Origin: Massilia phosphatilytica
Lineage (GTDB): Bacteria > Pseudomonadota > Gammaproteobacteria > Burkholderiales > Burkholderiaceae_D
Assembly (NCBI RefSeq): GCF_002968015.1
Contig: NZ_PUIP01000024.1
Span: forward strand, 1-64,000
Length of the DNA stretch: 64,000 nt
Direction of reading: 5' to 3'
The notes below the pieces were generated by a model. The model searched no databases, was not told the origin of the DNA, and saw nothing but the letters and a program-made list of their open reading frames with translations. This document shows, one piece after another, positions 9,526 through 19,185 of the stretch (the first letter of the stretch is position 1; every line of letters starts with the position of its first letter). The position numbers and the translations under genes are program-made.

Positions 9526-10836
9526 ATGTTCGGCTATTACTTCAAACTCGGGGTGCGCAGCCTGCGCCGCAATCCCGCCCTCACCGCGCTGATGGTGCTG
9601 ACCCTGGCCGTCGGCGTGGCCGCCAGCGTGTCCACGCTGACGATCCTGCACATGATGTCGAGCGACCCGATCCCGCAAAAGAGCACACGGCTGTTCGTGC
9701 CGCTGATCGACAACGGCCCGGTCGAGGGCTACACGCCGGGCGAGGATCCGGACGACATCCAGATCAGCTACAAGGACGCCGTCAACCTGGTCAAGGGCGG
9801 CCAGGGCGTGCGCCGCACGGCGCTGTACGGCATCTCGGCGCCGATCCAGCCGCCGCGCACGGACATCCAGCCGTTCAACCTGTCCGGCCTCGCGCCCACG
9901 CGCGACTTCTTCGCCATGTTCGACGTGCCCTTCATCCACGGCCAGGCCTGGACGGAACAGGACGACACGCGCGGCGCCGACGTCGTCATCCTCAGCCGCG
10001 AGATCGCGGAAAAACTGTACGGCGACGCCAATCCGGTCGGCCAGCGCGTCACGCTGATGGGCTTCCCGTTCACCATCGTGGGCGTGATCGACAACTGGAT
10101 GCCGCTGCCGCGCTTCTATCGCCTGAACGGCGGCGTGCGCTACGGCGCGGGCGAGGAATTCTTCATCCCGTTCGCGACGTCGATCCGCCACGAGCTCACG
10201 CACAATGGCAGCATGAGCTGCTCGGGCAATCCGGGCGCCGGCTTCGCCGCGCGCCTGGCGTCCGAGTGCACGTGGATCACGGTGTGGTTCGAAACAGCGG
10301 CGGCCAGCGACCGCGCCGACCTGCAGGCATGGCTCGACAACTACGCGGCCGACCAGCGCAAGCTGGGCCGCCTGAAGCGCCATGCCGTCAACCGCCTGTA
10401 CGACGTGCCGGAGTGGCTGGTGTTCACGAAGGTCGTCGGCAAGGACAGCAAGCTGCAGACCTGGCTCGCCTTCGGCTTCCTCGTGCTGTGCCTCGTGAAC
10501 ACCGTCGGCCTGCTGCTGGCGAAGTTCTCGGTGCGCGCGTCCGAGATCGGCGTGCGCCGCGCGCTGGGCGCCTCGCGCGCCGAGATCTTCCGCCAGTTCC
10601 TCGTCGAGACGGGCGTCGTGGGCCTCGTCGGCGGCGTGCTGGGACTCGTCCTCGCGTTCGGCGCGCTGGCGCTGATCTCCATGCAGGGCAAGCAGACGGC
10701 CGCCGTGGCCCACATGGACTGGCAGATGCTGATCGTGACCTTCATGATGTCGGTCGGTGCCGCCATCCTCGCCGGCCTGTTGCCGACCTGGCGCGCCTGC
10801 CAGGTGACGCCGGCCATCCAGCTGAAATCGCAGTAA
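9526..10836 (+). CDS. ABC transporter permease, FtsX/MacB type (first)
   Basis: 436 residues with MacB-type topology: a transmembrane helix at about 18-42, a large periplasmic domain (about 50-305), then three C-terminal helices starting with LQTWLAFGFLVLCLVNTVGLL. The cytoplasmic loop SEIGVRRALGASRAEIFRQFL is the characteristic coupling motif of FtsX permeases. GAGGAGG precedes the ATG, 9 bases after the ATPase gene. It probably forms a heterodimer with the next gene product. Confidence 0.9.
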   Translation: MFGYYFKLGVRSLRRNPALTALMVLTLAVGVAASVSTLTILHMMSSDPIPQKSTRLFVPLIDNGPVEGYTPGEDPDDIQISYKDAVNLVKGGQGVRRTALYGISAPIQPPRTDIQPFNLSGLAPTRDFFAMFDVPFIHGQAWTEQDDTRGADVVILSREIAEKLYGDANPVGQRVTLMGFPFTIVGVIDNWMPLPRFYRLNGGVRYGAGEEFFIPFATSIRHELTHNGSMSCSGNPGAGFAARLASECTWITVWFETAAASDRADLQAWLDNYAADQRKLGRLKRHAVNRLYDVPEWLVFTKVVGKDSKLQTWLAFGFLVLCLVNTVGLLLAKFSVRASEIGVRRALGASRAEIFRQFLVETGVVGLVGGVLGLVLAFGALALISMQGKQTAAVAHMDWQMLIVTFMMSVGAAILAGLLPTWRACQVTPAIQLKSQ

Positions 10837-10848
10837 AGGAGAACCGCC

Positions 10849-12084
10849 ATGGAAATCCGTCCCATCCTGTCCGCGCTGTTGCGCAACAAGACCGGCCCGA
10901 TCCTCGTCGCGCTGCAGGTCGCCCTGAGCCTCGCGATCCTGGCCAACGCGGCCCACATCGTCAACGAGCGGCGCGCCGTCGCCGCGCGGCCATCCGGCCT
11001 GTCCGACGAACATTCGACGTTCTACGTCACGGTGCGCAGCCTGTCGAACGACACGCCGGAGCAGCGCCTGGCCAACATCAAGCGCCAGACCGCGCTGCTG
11101 CGCGCCGTGGGCGGCGTCGCGTCCGTCGCCCACGTCAGCCAGATGCCGCTGTCGCGCAGCGGCAGCAACACGAGCGTGGCCGTCAACGATCGCCAGGAAA
11201 AACCCAGTGCCGTCGCCTCGCAATACGTCTCGGGCGATTCGCTCGTGCAGACCTTCGGCCTGAAACTGGTCGAAGGCCGCGACTTCCTGCCGGGCGAGCT
11301 CCTCGACATCAACGAGGACACGACGGCCGAGCCGCCGCCCCAGGTCATCCTGACGAAACCGCTGGCGGACAAACTGTGGCCGGACCAGCCGGCCGTCGGC
11401 AAGACGATGTACTTCGGTACCGGCAAGGACGCGCGCGGCGTGCAGGTGGTCGGCGTCGTGCAGGGCCTGATGAGCGCCCACGCCGAAGTCGGCGAACGGG
11501 GCGAGCAGTCCGTGCTCATGCCGGGACGCCTGTACGGCAGCGAACCGGTCGTCCTGTACGCGCTCCGCACCGAGCCGGGCCAGCGCGACCGCGTGATGAA
11601 GGAAGCGGAAGAAGCGCTGCACAAGTCGTCGGCCACGCCGATGATCACGAAACTGAAGACCGTCGACGAAGACCGCAAGGACCGCTACCGCGCCGACGTC
11701 GCGCTGCAGTGGATGCTCATCACGGTGAGCGTGCTGCTCCTCCTGATCACCGCGAGCGGCATCGTCGGCATGGCCAGCCTGTGGGTCACGCAGCGCCGCA
11801 AACAGATCGGCGTGCGCCGCGCGCTGGGCGCGAAGAAGACCGACATCCTGCGCTACTTCATCACGGAGAATTTCATGATCACGAGCGCCGGCGTGTTCGG
11901 CGGCGTGGCGCTGGGCCTCGCGCTGAACCAGCTCCTCGTCAGCAAGCTGGAAATGGCGCGCCTGCCGGCAGGCTACCTCGTGTTCGGCGCCCTCGGTTTC
12001 TGGCTGCTGGGCGTGGCGGCGGCCTACGGTCCGGCATGGCGCGCGGCCAGCATTTCGCCGGCCACCGCGACGCGCAGCGTGTGA
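10849..12084 (+). CDS. ABC transporter permease, FtsX/MacB type (second)
   Basis: 411 residues with the same organisation as its upstream partner: helix at about 13-32, periplasmic domain, and three C-terminal helices beginning WMLITVSVLLLLITASGIVGM. The coupling loop reads KQIGVRRALGAKKTDILRYF. The two permeases differ enough in their periplasmic parts to suggest a heterodimeric exporter. AAAGGAG precedes the ATG, 12 bases after the first permease gene. Confidence 0.9.
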   Translation: MEIRPILSALLRNKTGPILVALQVALSLAILANAAHIVNERRAVAARPSGLSDEHSTFYVTVRSLSNDTPEQRLANIKRQTALLRAVGGVASVAHVSQMPLSRSGSNTSVAVNDRQEKPSAVASQYVSGDSLVQTFGLKLVEGRDFLPGELLDINEDTTAEPPPQVILTKPLADKLWPDQPAVGKTMYFGTGKDARGVQVVGVVQGLMSAHAEVGERGEQSVLMPGRLYGSEPVVLYALRTEPGQRDRVMKEAEEALHKSSATPMITKLKTVDEDRKDRYRADVALQWMLITVSVLLLLITASGIVGMASLWVTQRRKQIGVRRALGAKKTDILRYFITENFMITSAGVFGGVALGLALNQLLVSKLEMARLPAGYLVFGALGFWLLGVAAAYGPAWRAASISPATATRSV

Positions 12085-12108
12085 CCCGGCAGTGATATGC
12101 TAGCGGGC

Positions 12109-13439
<1,331 letters not shown>

Positions 13440-13443
<4 letters not shown>

Positions 13444-14762
13444 AATTCCGGCTGTCGCTCGTCACGCGCTGGTCGGCCCTCGTCGGCACCCTGCTGGCGG
13501 TCGGGATCATCATCGCGCTGGCGCTCGACCATTTGCTGCCGGGCCGACCACTGGCCGTGCTGGGCATCTGCCTGCTGTGCGTCGTGCCGATTTCCATCAT
13601 CACCTTGCGCTCGCAGGTGCAGCCGATCCTGTCGCTGTTCCGTGCCCTCGAAGGTACCGTCACCAGCTACCGCGACGGCGATTTTTCGTTCAGCCTGCAC
13701 TGGCCGCAGAACGACGAACTGTCCGACCTCATCGCCGCCCACAATGCGCTGGGCGAGGTGCTGCGCGAGCAGCGCCTGGACCTCGTGCAGCGCGAACTGC
13801 TGCTCGACACGATGGTGCAGAACACACCCGTCGCCATGCTGCTCGTGACGGAGCCGCCCGGCGCCGCTGACCGTGTCATCGTCTATGCCAACGTGGCGGC
13901 GCGCCAGCTGCTGTTCGAGGGCCATAAACTGGAAGGCCACGGGCTGCGCGACGTGCTGCAAAAGACGCCGGCGCTCGTGGAAGCGCTCGCGCGCGGCGGC
14001 GACGGCCTGTTCACGGCCGGCGGCGGCGAGGAGGAAGAGGTCTACCACCTGGCCCGCCGCAACTTCAGCCTGAACGGGCGGCGCCACGAACTGCTGCTGC
14101 TGCGCCAGCTGACGGCCGAACTGCGACGCCAGGAAGTACAGACCTGGAAAAAAGTCATCCGCGTCATCAGCCACGAATTGAACAATTCGCTGGCCCCGCT
14201 CGCATCGCTCGCCCACTCCGGCACGGAACTCGTGCGGCGCGGCCAGACGGAACGCCTGCCGCAGATCCTGCAGACCATCGGCGAGCGCACGCGCCACCTG
14301 GAGAGCTTCATCCTCGGCTACGCCCGCTTCGCCAAGCTGCCGGCACCGCGCCTGGAGACGATCGCCTGGACCGACTTCGTGGCCGGCCTGGCAAGCCAGG
14401 TCGCGTTCCGCCTGGGCGGCGAACTGCCGGAGACGCCGGCCCGCATCGACCGTGCGCAGATGGAGCAAGCCCTCCTCAACCTGCTGAAGAACGCCCACGA
14501 ATCCGGCTCGCGCCCGGAAGACGTCGAACTGCACGTGCGACGGATGCAGGACGTCGTGCGCATCGACGTGTTCGACCGCGGTACCGGCATGAACGACGCC
14601 GTGCTGACGAACGCCCTCGTCCCCTTCTACTCGACGAAGCGCAGCGGCACGGGCCTCGGCCTGGCGCTGGCCCGCGAAATCGCCGAAGCCCACGGCGGCC
14701 GCATCACCCTTGGCAACCGCGAGGGCGGCGGCCTGGCCGTCACCCTGATCCTCCCCGCCTGA
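13440..14762 (+). CDS. NtrB/NtrY-like sensor histidine kinase
   Basis: 440 residues. Two transmembrane helices at about 10-60 have almost no periplasmic loop between them. A HAMP/PAS-like linker follows, then the kinase core: His245 in ISHELNNSLAPLASL, N-box LLNLLKNAHESG, DRGTGM and the G-rich STKRSGTGLGLALAREI. The short sensor loop implies sensing within the membrane or of envelope stress rather than a soluble ligand. The gene starts inside the regulator stop codon (ATGA overlap), so the two are translationally coupled, and it ends the sigma-54 operon. Confidence 0.9.
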
Positions 14763-14771
14763 AGTCGACAC

Positions 14772-14932
14772 TTCGGGGTCAGCCCCCGGTTTTAGGAAAT
14801 TGCTCAGATTCGGGGTCAGACCCCGTTTTTTCGGCATCGCCCCAGGTGTTAAACGCCGTTCCGCGTACTTACCCGCACAATAGGCGATGTTGAGCGCAAC
14901 GACCATTTATAATGTGCTCTGACCCCGAATTT
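14772..14932. repeat. Degenerate REP/REPIN-like repeat cluster
   Basis: Three members of the same family as 5680-5807: TTCGGGGTCAG at 14772-14782, ATTCGGGGTCAGACCCCG at 14808-14825, which is itself a near palindrome, and the full 19-mer in inverse orientation at 14914-14932. The second and third form a 13-bp inverted pair about 100 bases apart, again a REPIN-like doublet. A TATAAT sequence (14908-14913) abuts the last copy, so a transcript for the downstream lipoprotein could begin within the repeat. The 231-base gap 14763-14993 holds nothing else I recognise. Confidence 0.65.
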
Positions 14933-14993
14933 GCCGCGAAAGCGCACGATCGTGCGATACTCCCGGTTTCGTCGATGTTGGAGTACGCGAAGA

Positions 14994-15356
14994 ATGATCC
15001 GACTACCTCTGTTTTGCATGACCGTGCTGGCGCTGGCCGGCTGCGTCCAGTCCCCTGCCACGCGCACGGCCTCTGCACCCGCACAGCCTCAGCAACCACC
15101 ACAGCAGGACTGCGCGCCCCCCGTGTATCCGCAGGAAGCGCTGCAGGCGCGCATGAGCGGCGTCTCGATGATGGCCTTCCTGGTCGGCAGCGACGGCGCC
15201 GTGCGCGAGTCGCGCCTGCTCAAGTCGAGCGGCTACGCGATCCTCGACCAGGCCGCGGAAGCCGCGCTCCGGCTGTGCCGCTTCAAGCCCGCACTGAAGA
15301 ACGGCCAAACGGTCGCCGCCTGGCAGCCCGTCCAATACGCCTGGTCGCTGCCGTAA
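14994..15356 (+). CDS. Lipoprotein with a TonB C-terminal-like domain
   Basis: 120 residues. The N-terminus MIRLPLFCMTVLALAGC ends in a lipobox with Cys17, so the mature protein is probably lipid-anchored. A short Pro/Gln-rich linker leads to a TonB-C-like fold (VYPQEALQARMSG through LCRFKPAL). It resembles the C-terminal half of the TonB-type protein at 61047-61715, but has no transmembrane helix or long proline-rich arm and so cannot span to ExbB/ExbD in the usual way. GGAG precedes the ATG; a longer upstream reading would run through the repeat and is rejected. Its stop codon overlaps the next start (TAATG). Confidence 0.75.
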   Translation: MIRLPLFCMTVLALAGCVQSPATRTASAPAQPQQPPQQDCAPPVYPQEALQARMSGVSMMAFLVGSDGAVRESRLLKSSGYAILDQAAEAALRLCRFKPALKNGQTVAAWQPVQYAWSLP

Positions 15357-16126
15357 TGTCGAACGCCACGGATCCCCGCTTTGCCCGGCCCGGCCACCCG
15401 CCGGCCACGATCACCGAATTCGAAGGCGTGCGCTCGCTGCACCTCGGCACCTCGTGGGTGCAGGGCGCGATGCGGCTGGCGCGGCCCGATGCGATCGAGC
15501 TGGAATACGTCCAGATGATGATGATGTGGATGCTGTTCCTGCCGGAGCCGCGCCGCATCGTGCAACTGGGCCTCGGCAGCGCCGCGCTGACCAAGTTCTG
15601 CCACCAGCGCTTCCCGCAGGCGCGCGTGACGGCCGTCGAGCTGAATCCGAACGTGATCGCCATCTGCCGCGAACGCTTCGGCCTGCCGCCGGACGATGAT
15701 CGCCTGGACGTGCGCGAGATGGACGCGCTCGACTTCGTGATGGATGAGGCCAATCACGGCACGGTGGACGTGCTGCAGGTCGACCTGTACGACGAAGAGG
15801 CGCGTGGCCCCGTGCTCGACACGCCCGAGTTCTACGCCGCGTGCGCCGCCTGCCTGAAGATTGGGGGCGTCATGACCGCCAACGTGTTCGGCGATTTTTC
15901 CAACTACGACAAGAACCTCGATGCGATGCGGGACGCGTTCGACGCCGTCGTCTGGCTGCCCGAGGTCCACGACGCCAACATCGTCGTCCTCGCGTTCAAG
16001 GACGCGCCGCAGATCGATTTCGCCGTGCTGTACGAGCGCGCAGCCGACATCAAGCGGCGCTACAACCTGCCGGCCAAGAACTGGGTCAACGGGTTGAAGG
16101 AGTGGATGCGCGACCACGCCGGCTGA
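15356..16126 (+). CDS. Spermidine synthase-like protein
   Basis: 256 residues with the Rossmann core of the spermidine synthase family: IVQLGLGSAALTKFCHQRFP for nucleotide binding, VELNPNVIAICRERFGLP, and the acidic VLQVDLYDEEARGP. In this family the enzyme transfers an aminopropyl group from decarboxylated S-adenosylmethionine to putrescine. Orphan members may be other methyltransferase-like enzymes, so the substrate is not assured. The ATG overlaps the stop codon of the lipoprotein gene, suggesting coupling. Confidence 0.8.
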   Translation: MSNATDPRFARPGHPPATITEFEGVRSLHLGTSWVQGAMRLARPDAIELEYVQMMMMWMLFLPEPRRIVQLGLGSAALTKFCHQRFPQARVTAVELNPNVIAICRERFGLPPDDDRLDVREMDALDFVMDEANHGTVDVLQVDLYDEEARGPVLDTPEFYAACAACLKIGGVMTANVFGDFSNYDKNLDAMRDAFDAVVWLPEVHDANIVVLAFKDAPQIDFAVLYERAADIKRRYNLPAKNWVNGLKEWMRDHAG

Positions 16127-16166
16127 TCGTGCGCCGGCCCCGGCCCGGCTCGGGCTAGCATGGGGC

Positions 16167-16679
16167 ATGACCACCGACATCTCGCTCCTGCGCACCGCGC
16201 GCCTGCAACTGGTCGTCCCGGAAGCCCGCCACGCGGCCGCGTTCACCGCCCTGCATGCGGACCCGTACACGATGCGTTACATCGGCCAGGGCCGGCCGCT
16301 GGACCGGACCGACGCCTGGCTGCACCTCGCCATGCTGATCGGGCACTGGCAGATGTGCGGCTACGGCGTGTGGATGGTCGAAGATCCCGCTGACGGCAGC
16401 TTCGTCGGCCGCGTCGGCCTGTTTCATCCGGCCGGGTGGGACGAACCGGAACTGAGCTGGATGATCGTGCCGGCACTGCGCGGCCGCGGGTTCGCCACGG
16501 AAGCGGCGCGGACCGTGCGCGATGTCGCGTTCGGCCCGCTGGGCATGACCTCGCTGATCAGTCTCATCAGGCCCGGCAACGAAGCGTCGCGCCGCGTCGC
16601 GCTGAAAGCCGGAGCCATCGCCGCCGAGACCGTCAGCTTCCCGGACGGCCCCCTGCAGACGTACCGTTATCGCAAATAG
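16167..16679 (+). CDS. GNAT-family N-acetyltransferase (RimJ/RimL type)
   Basis: 170 residues. Starts with the typical LLRTARLQLVVPEARHAAAF strand. The acetyl-CoA pyrophosphate-binding motif is LRGRGFATEAARTV, followed by LISLIRPGNEASRRVALKAG, the usual end of RimL-like acetyltransferases. It probably acetylates an amino group on a protein N-terminus or a small molecule; the substrate cannot be predicted. It lies 40 bases after the spermidine synthase-like gene, which would be consistent with polyamine acetylation, but that is a guess from position only. Confidence 0.85.
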   Translation: MTTDISLLRTARLQLVVPEARHAAAFTALHADPYTMRYIGQGRPLDRTDAWLHLAMLIGHWQMCGYGVWMVEDPADGSFVGRVGLFHPAGWDEPELSWMIVPALRGRGFATEAARTVRDVAFGPLGMTSLISLIRPGNEASRRVALKAGAIAAETVSFPDGPLQTYRYRK

Positions 16680-16781
16680 TTCCGTCATGCGTGGCGCATA
16701 CGACTGAGCCAGCGCAACCCAGCCAAAAGAGTATTGGGCATTGTCATGAAACGTCATCGACGATTCTGACGGAGCTCAAGT

Positions 16782-17873
16782 ATGAATGTCTTAATGGTTG
16801 GCGCCGGCAATGCCGGCTGCGCGCTCGGGGCCCTGCTGGCGCTGGACGGTCACCGTGTCGCCCTGCTGAAGACGTCGCACGCGCTGCATGACGAGAACTT
16901 CGACACCGTCGCCGCGACGCACACGATCACGGTGAATGGCAAGGCCGGCGCACCGCGCACAGCCACATTGGCGCTCGCCACGCGCGACCCCGACGAAGCC
17001 TTCGACATCGCACCGGACGCCGTCGTCGTCACCACGCAGACCCAGTGTCACCCGGACGTCGCGGCGCTGATCGGTCCGCGCCTCGACACCCGCCCGCTGG
17101 TGCTGCTGGCGCCCGGCTACCTGGGTTCCTTCCACTTCCTGCCCTGGCAGGCCCGCGCCGGGTTCCTGCTGGCGGAAGGCGAAAGCCTGCCGTACGACGC
17201 GCGCCTCGTCGCGCCGGGCGCCGTCGACATCCTGTTCCGCAACGTGCGCAACGCGCTGGCCTTCGTGCCGCGGACCCGGGCGGCCGAGGGCCTGGCCCGC
17301 GCGGCCCGCCTGTTTCCGACCTATGTCGCGACCCGCACCAACGTGGTCGAATCCGCGCTGCACAACCCGAACCTCGTCGTGCACACGATCGGCACCCTGC
17401 TCTCGGCCAGCCGCATCGAGTATGCCGAAGGCGAATTCTGGATGTACCGCGAAGCGTTCACGCCCTCGGTCCTGCGCCTGCTGGCGCGGCTCGACGCGGA
17501 AAAGAACGCCGTCATCGCGGCCACCGGCGGCCGGCCGTCGCCCTATTTCGACGAGTGCCGCTTCCGCAACGCCGACGATCTGGACGAACCTGCGCTGGCC
17601 GTGTTCCGCCGCTACGCGCGGGACGGCGGCCCGAAGGGACCGGCCAGCATGGAAACGCGTTTCATCACGGAAGACGTGCCCATGGGCCTCGCCCTGCTGT
17701 CCTCGATCGGCCATCTGATGGACGTGCCGACACCGGTCGCGGACGCGCTGATCGTGATCGCGGAAGGCCTGCTCGATCGCGATTTCCGCAGCGAGTCCGC
17801 GGCGCGCACGCTGGCAAGCCTCGGTCTGGGCGACGCGTCGCCGGCCGACTTCCTGCGTCTGCTCGATGCTTGA
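16782..17873 (+). CDS. Opine (octopine/nopaline) dehydrogenase family protein
   Basis: 363 residues. The N-terminal Rossmann fold is VLMVGAGNAGCALGALLALDGHRVALL, and the C-terminal opine-dehydrogenase domain has the conserved stretch NPNLVVHTIGTLLSASRIEY and a helical tail. The family reductively joins an amino acid to a 2-oxo acid using NAD(P)H; relatives make opines and opine-type metallophores. ACGGAG precedes the ATG. It overlaps the following CapK-like gene by 8 bases, so the two products probably act together. No nicotianamine-synthase-like gene is beside it, which argues against a classic staphylopine-type pathway. Confidence 0.8.
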   Translation: MNVLMVGAGNAGCALGALLALDGHRVALLKTSHALHDENFDTVAATHTITVNGKAGAPRTATLALATRDPDEAFDIAPDAVVVTTQTQCHPDVAALIGPRLDTRPLVLLAPGYLGSFHFLPWQARAGFLLAEGESLPYDARLVAPGAVDILFRNVRNALAFVPRTRAAEGLARAARLFPTYVATRTNVVESALHNPNLVVHTIGTLLSASRIEYAEGEFWMYREAFTPSVLRLLARLDAEKNAVIAATGGRPSPYFDECRFRNADDLDEPALAVFRRYARDGGPKGPASMETRFITEDVPMGLALLSSIGHLMDVPTPVADALIVIAEGLLDRDFRSESAARTLASLGLGDASPADFLRLLDA

Positions 17874-19185
17874 GCGTGCCGCCCTGTACGGCTGGCTGGC
17901 GCGCCGCTATTACGCGTGGCGCCCGTATCTTCCGGCCCGCCTGCTGTACCACCAGGACTATTTCCGCCTGCGCGCGCTGCTCGCCGGCGACGCCGCGGCC
18001 GTCGATGCGCTGGCGCGGCGCCGCCTGCGCCGCATCCTCGTGCACGCGCTTGCGCACGTGCCACACTACCGCCGCACGGTGCGGGTCAGCCCCGCCGAGG
18101 CGGCCCACGAACCGCTCGCCGAGGTGCTGGCCGCCTTTCCGTACCTGACCAAGGACGAGGTGATGGCACGGCAGCGCGACTTCCTCGACAACCGCCTCGA
18201 CCCGCGCCACCTGCTGTACGCGACGAGCGGCGGCTCGTCCGGCCAGGGCATCGGCATGTGGCGCAACAAGCGCCTGGCCGATATCGAAAAAGCCTTCTTT
18301 GTCCACGAATGGGGGCGCTTCGGCTTCTCGTTCGACAAGTCGCGCATCCTGCGCATCGGCGCCGACGCGCGCCGCCTCGCGCACGAGCCGCCGGTGCGCG
18401 AGACGGGCAACCGGCTGATGCTGTCGCCCTACCACGTCGGGCCCGCGCACCGCGCCGCCATCCGCGCGGCCCTCAACCGCTTCCGCCCGGACTACGTGCA
18501 TGCGTACCCCAGTTCCGCGGCCGCGCTGGCCGAGCTGCTGCAACCCGGCGACCTCGATTTCCGCGTACGCGCCGTCCTGCTGGCGTCCGAGCCGGTCACG
18601 CCCGCGCAACTGGCGGCGCTGCACCGGCTGTTCGGCTGTCGCGTCTCGCTCAACTACGGCCTGTCGGAACGCACGAACCTGGCGTTCGCCACGTGCACCG
18701 GCACGCAGAATCCGGACTACCGCTTCCAGCCCCTGTACGGCTGGTCGGAAAACCGCTGGGACGGCGCGCGCGCGGAAATCGTCGGCACCTCGCTCTGGAA
18801 CGACGTGATGCCGCTGATCCGCTACCGCACCGGCGACTACGGCGTGATCGATGCGGGCGGCCGCTGCGCCGCCATCGACGGCCGCGCGCAGGAATTCCTG
18901 GTCGACCGCGCGGGTAACCGCATCCCCGGCCTCGCCATCGTCATCGACGAAGCCACGTGGGACGTCGTGCGGCTGTACCAGGTGCGCCAGCGGCGTCCCG
19001 GCGAGATCGTCCTCGCGGTGGTGGCGCGCCACGGCCCGCTCGACGCCGTCCAGCGCGCCTTCCTGCTCGACGCCCAGCGGCGCCGCTGGGGCGACCGGTT
19101 CGACATCACGCTGCAGGAAGAAAGCGACATCCCGCTGGCGCCGAACGGCAAGCGCAAGCTCGTGGTCAGCGCGCTGCAGGCGTGA
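17866..19185 (+). CDS. CapK/phenylacetate-CoA ligase-like adenylate-forming enzyme
   Basis: 439 residues of the PaaK/CapK branch. Motifs are YATSGGSSGQGIGMWRN (phosphate-binding loop), NYGLSERTNLAFAT (adenine side) and RYRTGDYGVID (ribose-binding Asp), ending in a small C-terminal domain with the conserved LAPNGKRKLVV lysine region. It would activate a carboxylate as an acyl-adenylate. With the overlapping opine dehydrogenase it forms a two-gene unit whose product is unknown. The 3' end overlaps the convergent metallo-beta-lactamase-fold gene by 20 bases. Confidence 0.8.
   Translation: MLERAALYGWLARRYYAWRPYLPARLLYHQDYFRLRALLAGDAAAVDALARRRLRRILVHALAHVPHYRRTVRVSPAEAAHEPLAEVLAAFPYLTKDEVMARQRDFLDNRLDPRHLLYATSGGSSGQGIGMWRNKRLADIEKAFFVHEWGRFGFSFDKSRILRIGADARRLAHEPPVRETGNRLMLSPYHVGPAHRAAIRAALNRFRPDYVHAYPSSAAALAELLQPGDLDFRVRAVLLASEPVTPAQLAALHRLFGCRVSLNYGLSERTNLAFATCTGTQNPDYRFQPLYGWSENRWDGARAEIVGTSLWNDVMPLIRYRTGDYGVIDAGGRCAAIDGRAQEFLVDRAGNRIPGLAIVIDEATWDVVRLYQVRQRRPGEIVLAVVARHGPLDAVQRAFLLDAQRRRWGDRFDITLQEESDIPLAPNGKRKLVVSALQA

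Noticed and set aside
8773..11622. A 949-codon open frame on the minus strand opposite the ABC transporter genes
   Set aside because: Shadow of the codon bias; the plus strand encodes an intact ABC ATPase and permeases.
14912..15355. Long N-terminal extension of the spermidine synthase-like protein beginning in the repeat
   Set aside because: It would overlap the lipoprotein gene in another frame and has Arg/Ala-rich composition; the ATG at 15356 starts the conserved domain.
16167..19185. Staphylopine-type metallophore locus around the opine dehydrogenase gene
   Set aside because: No nicotianamine synthase-like gene, metal ABC transporter or TonB receptor adjoins it.
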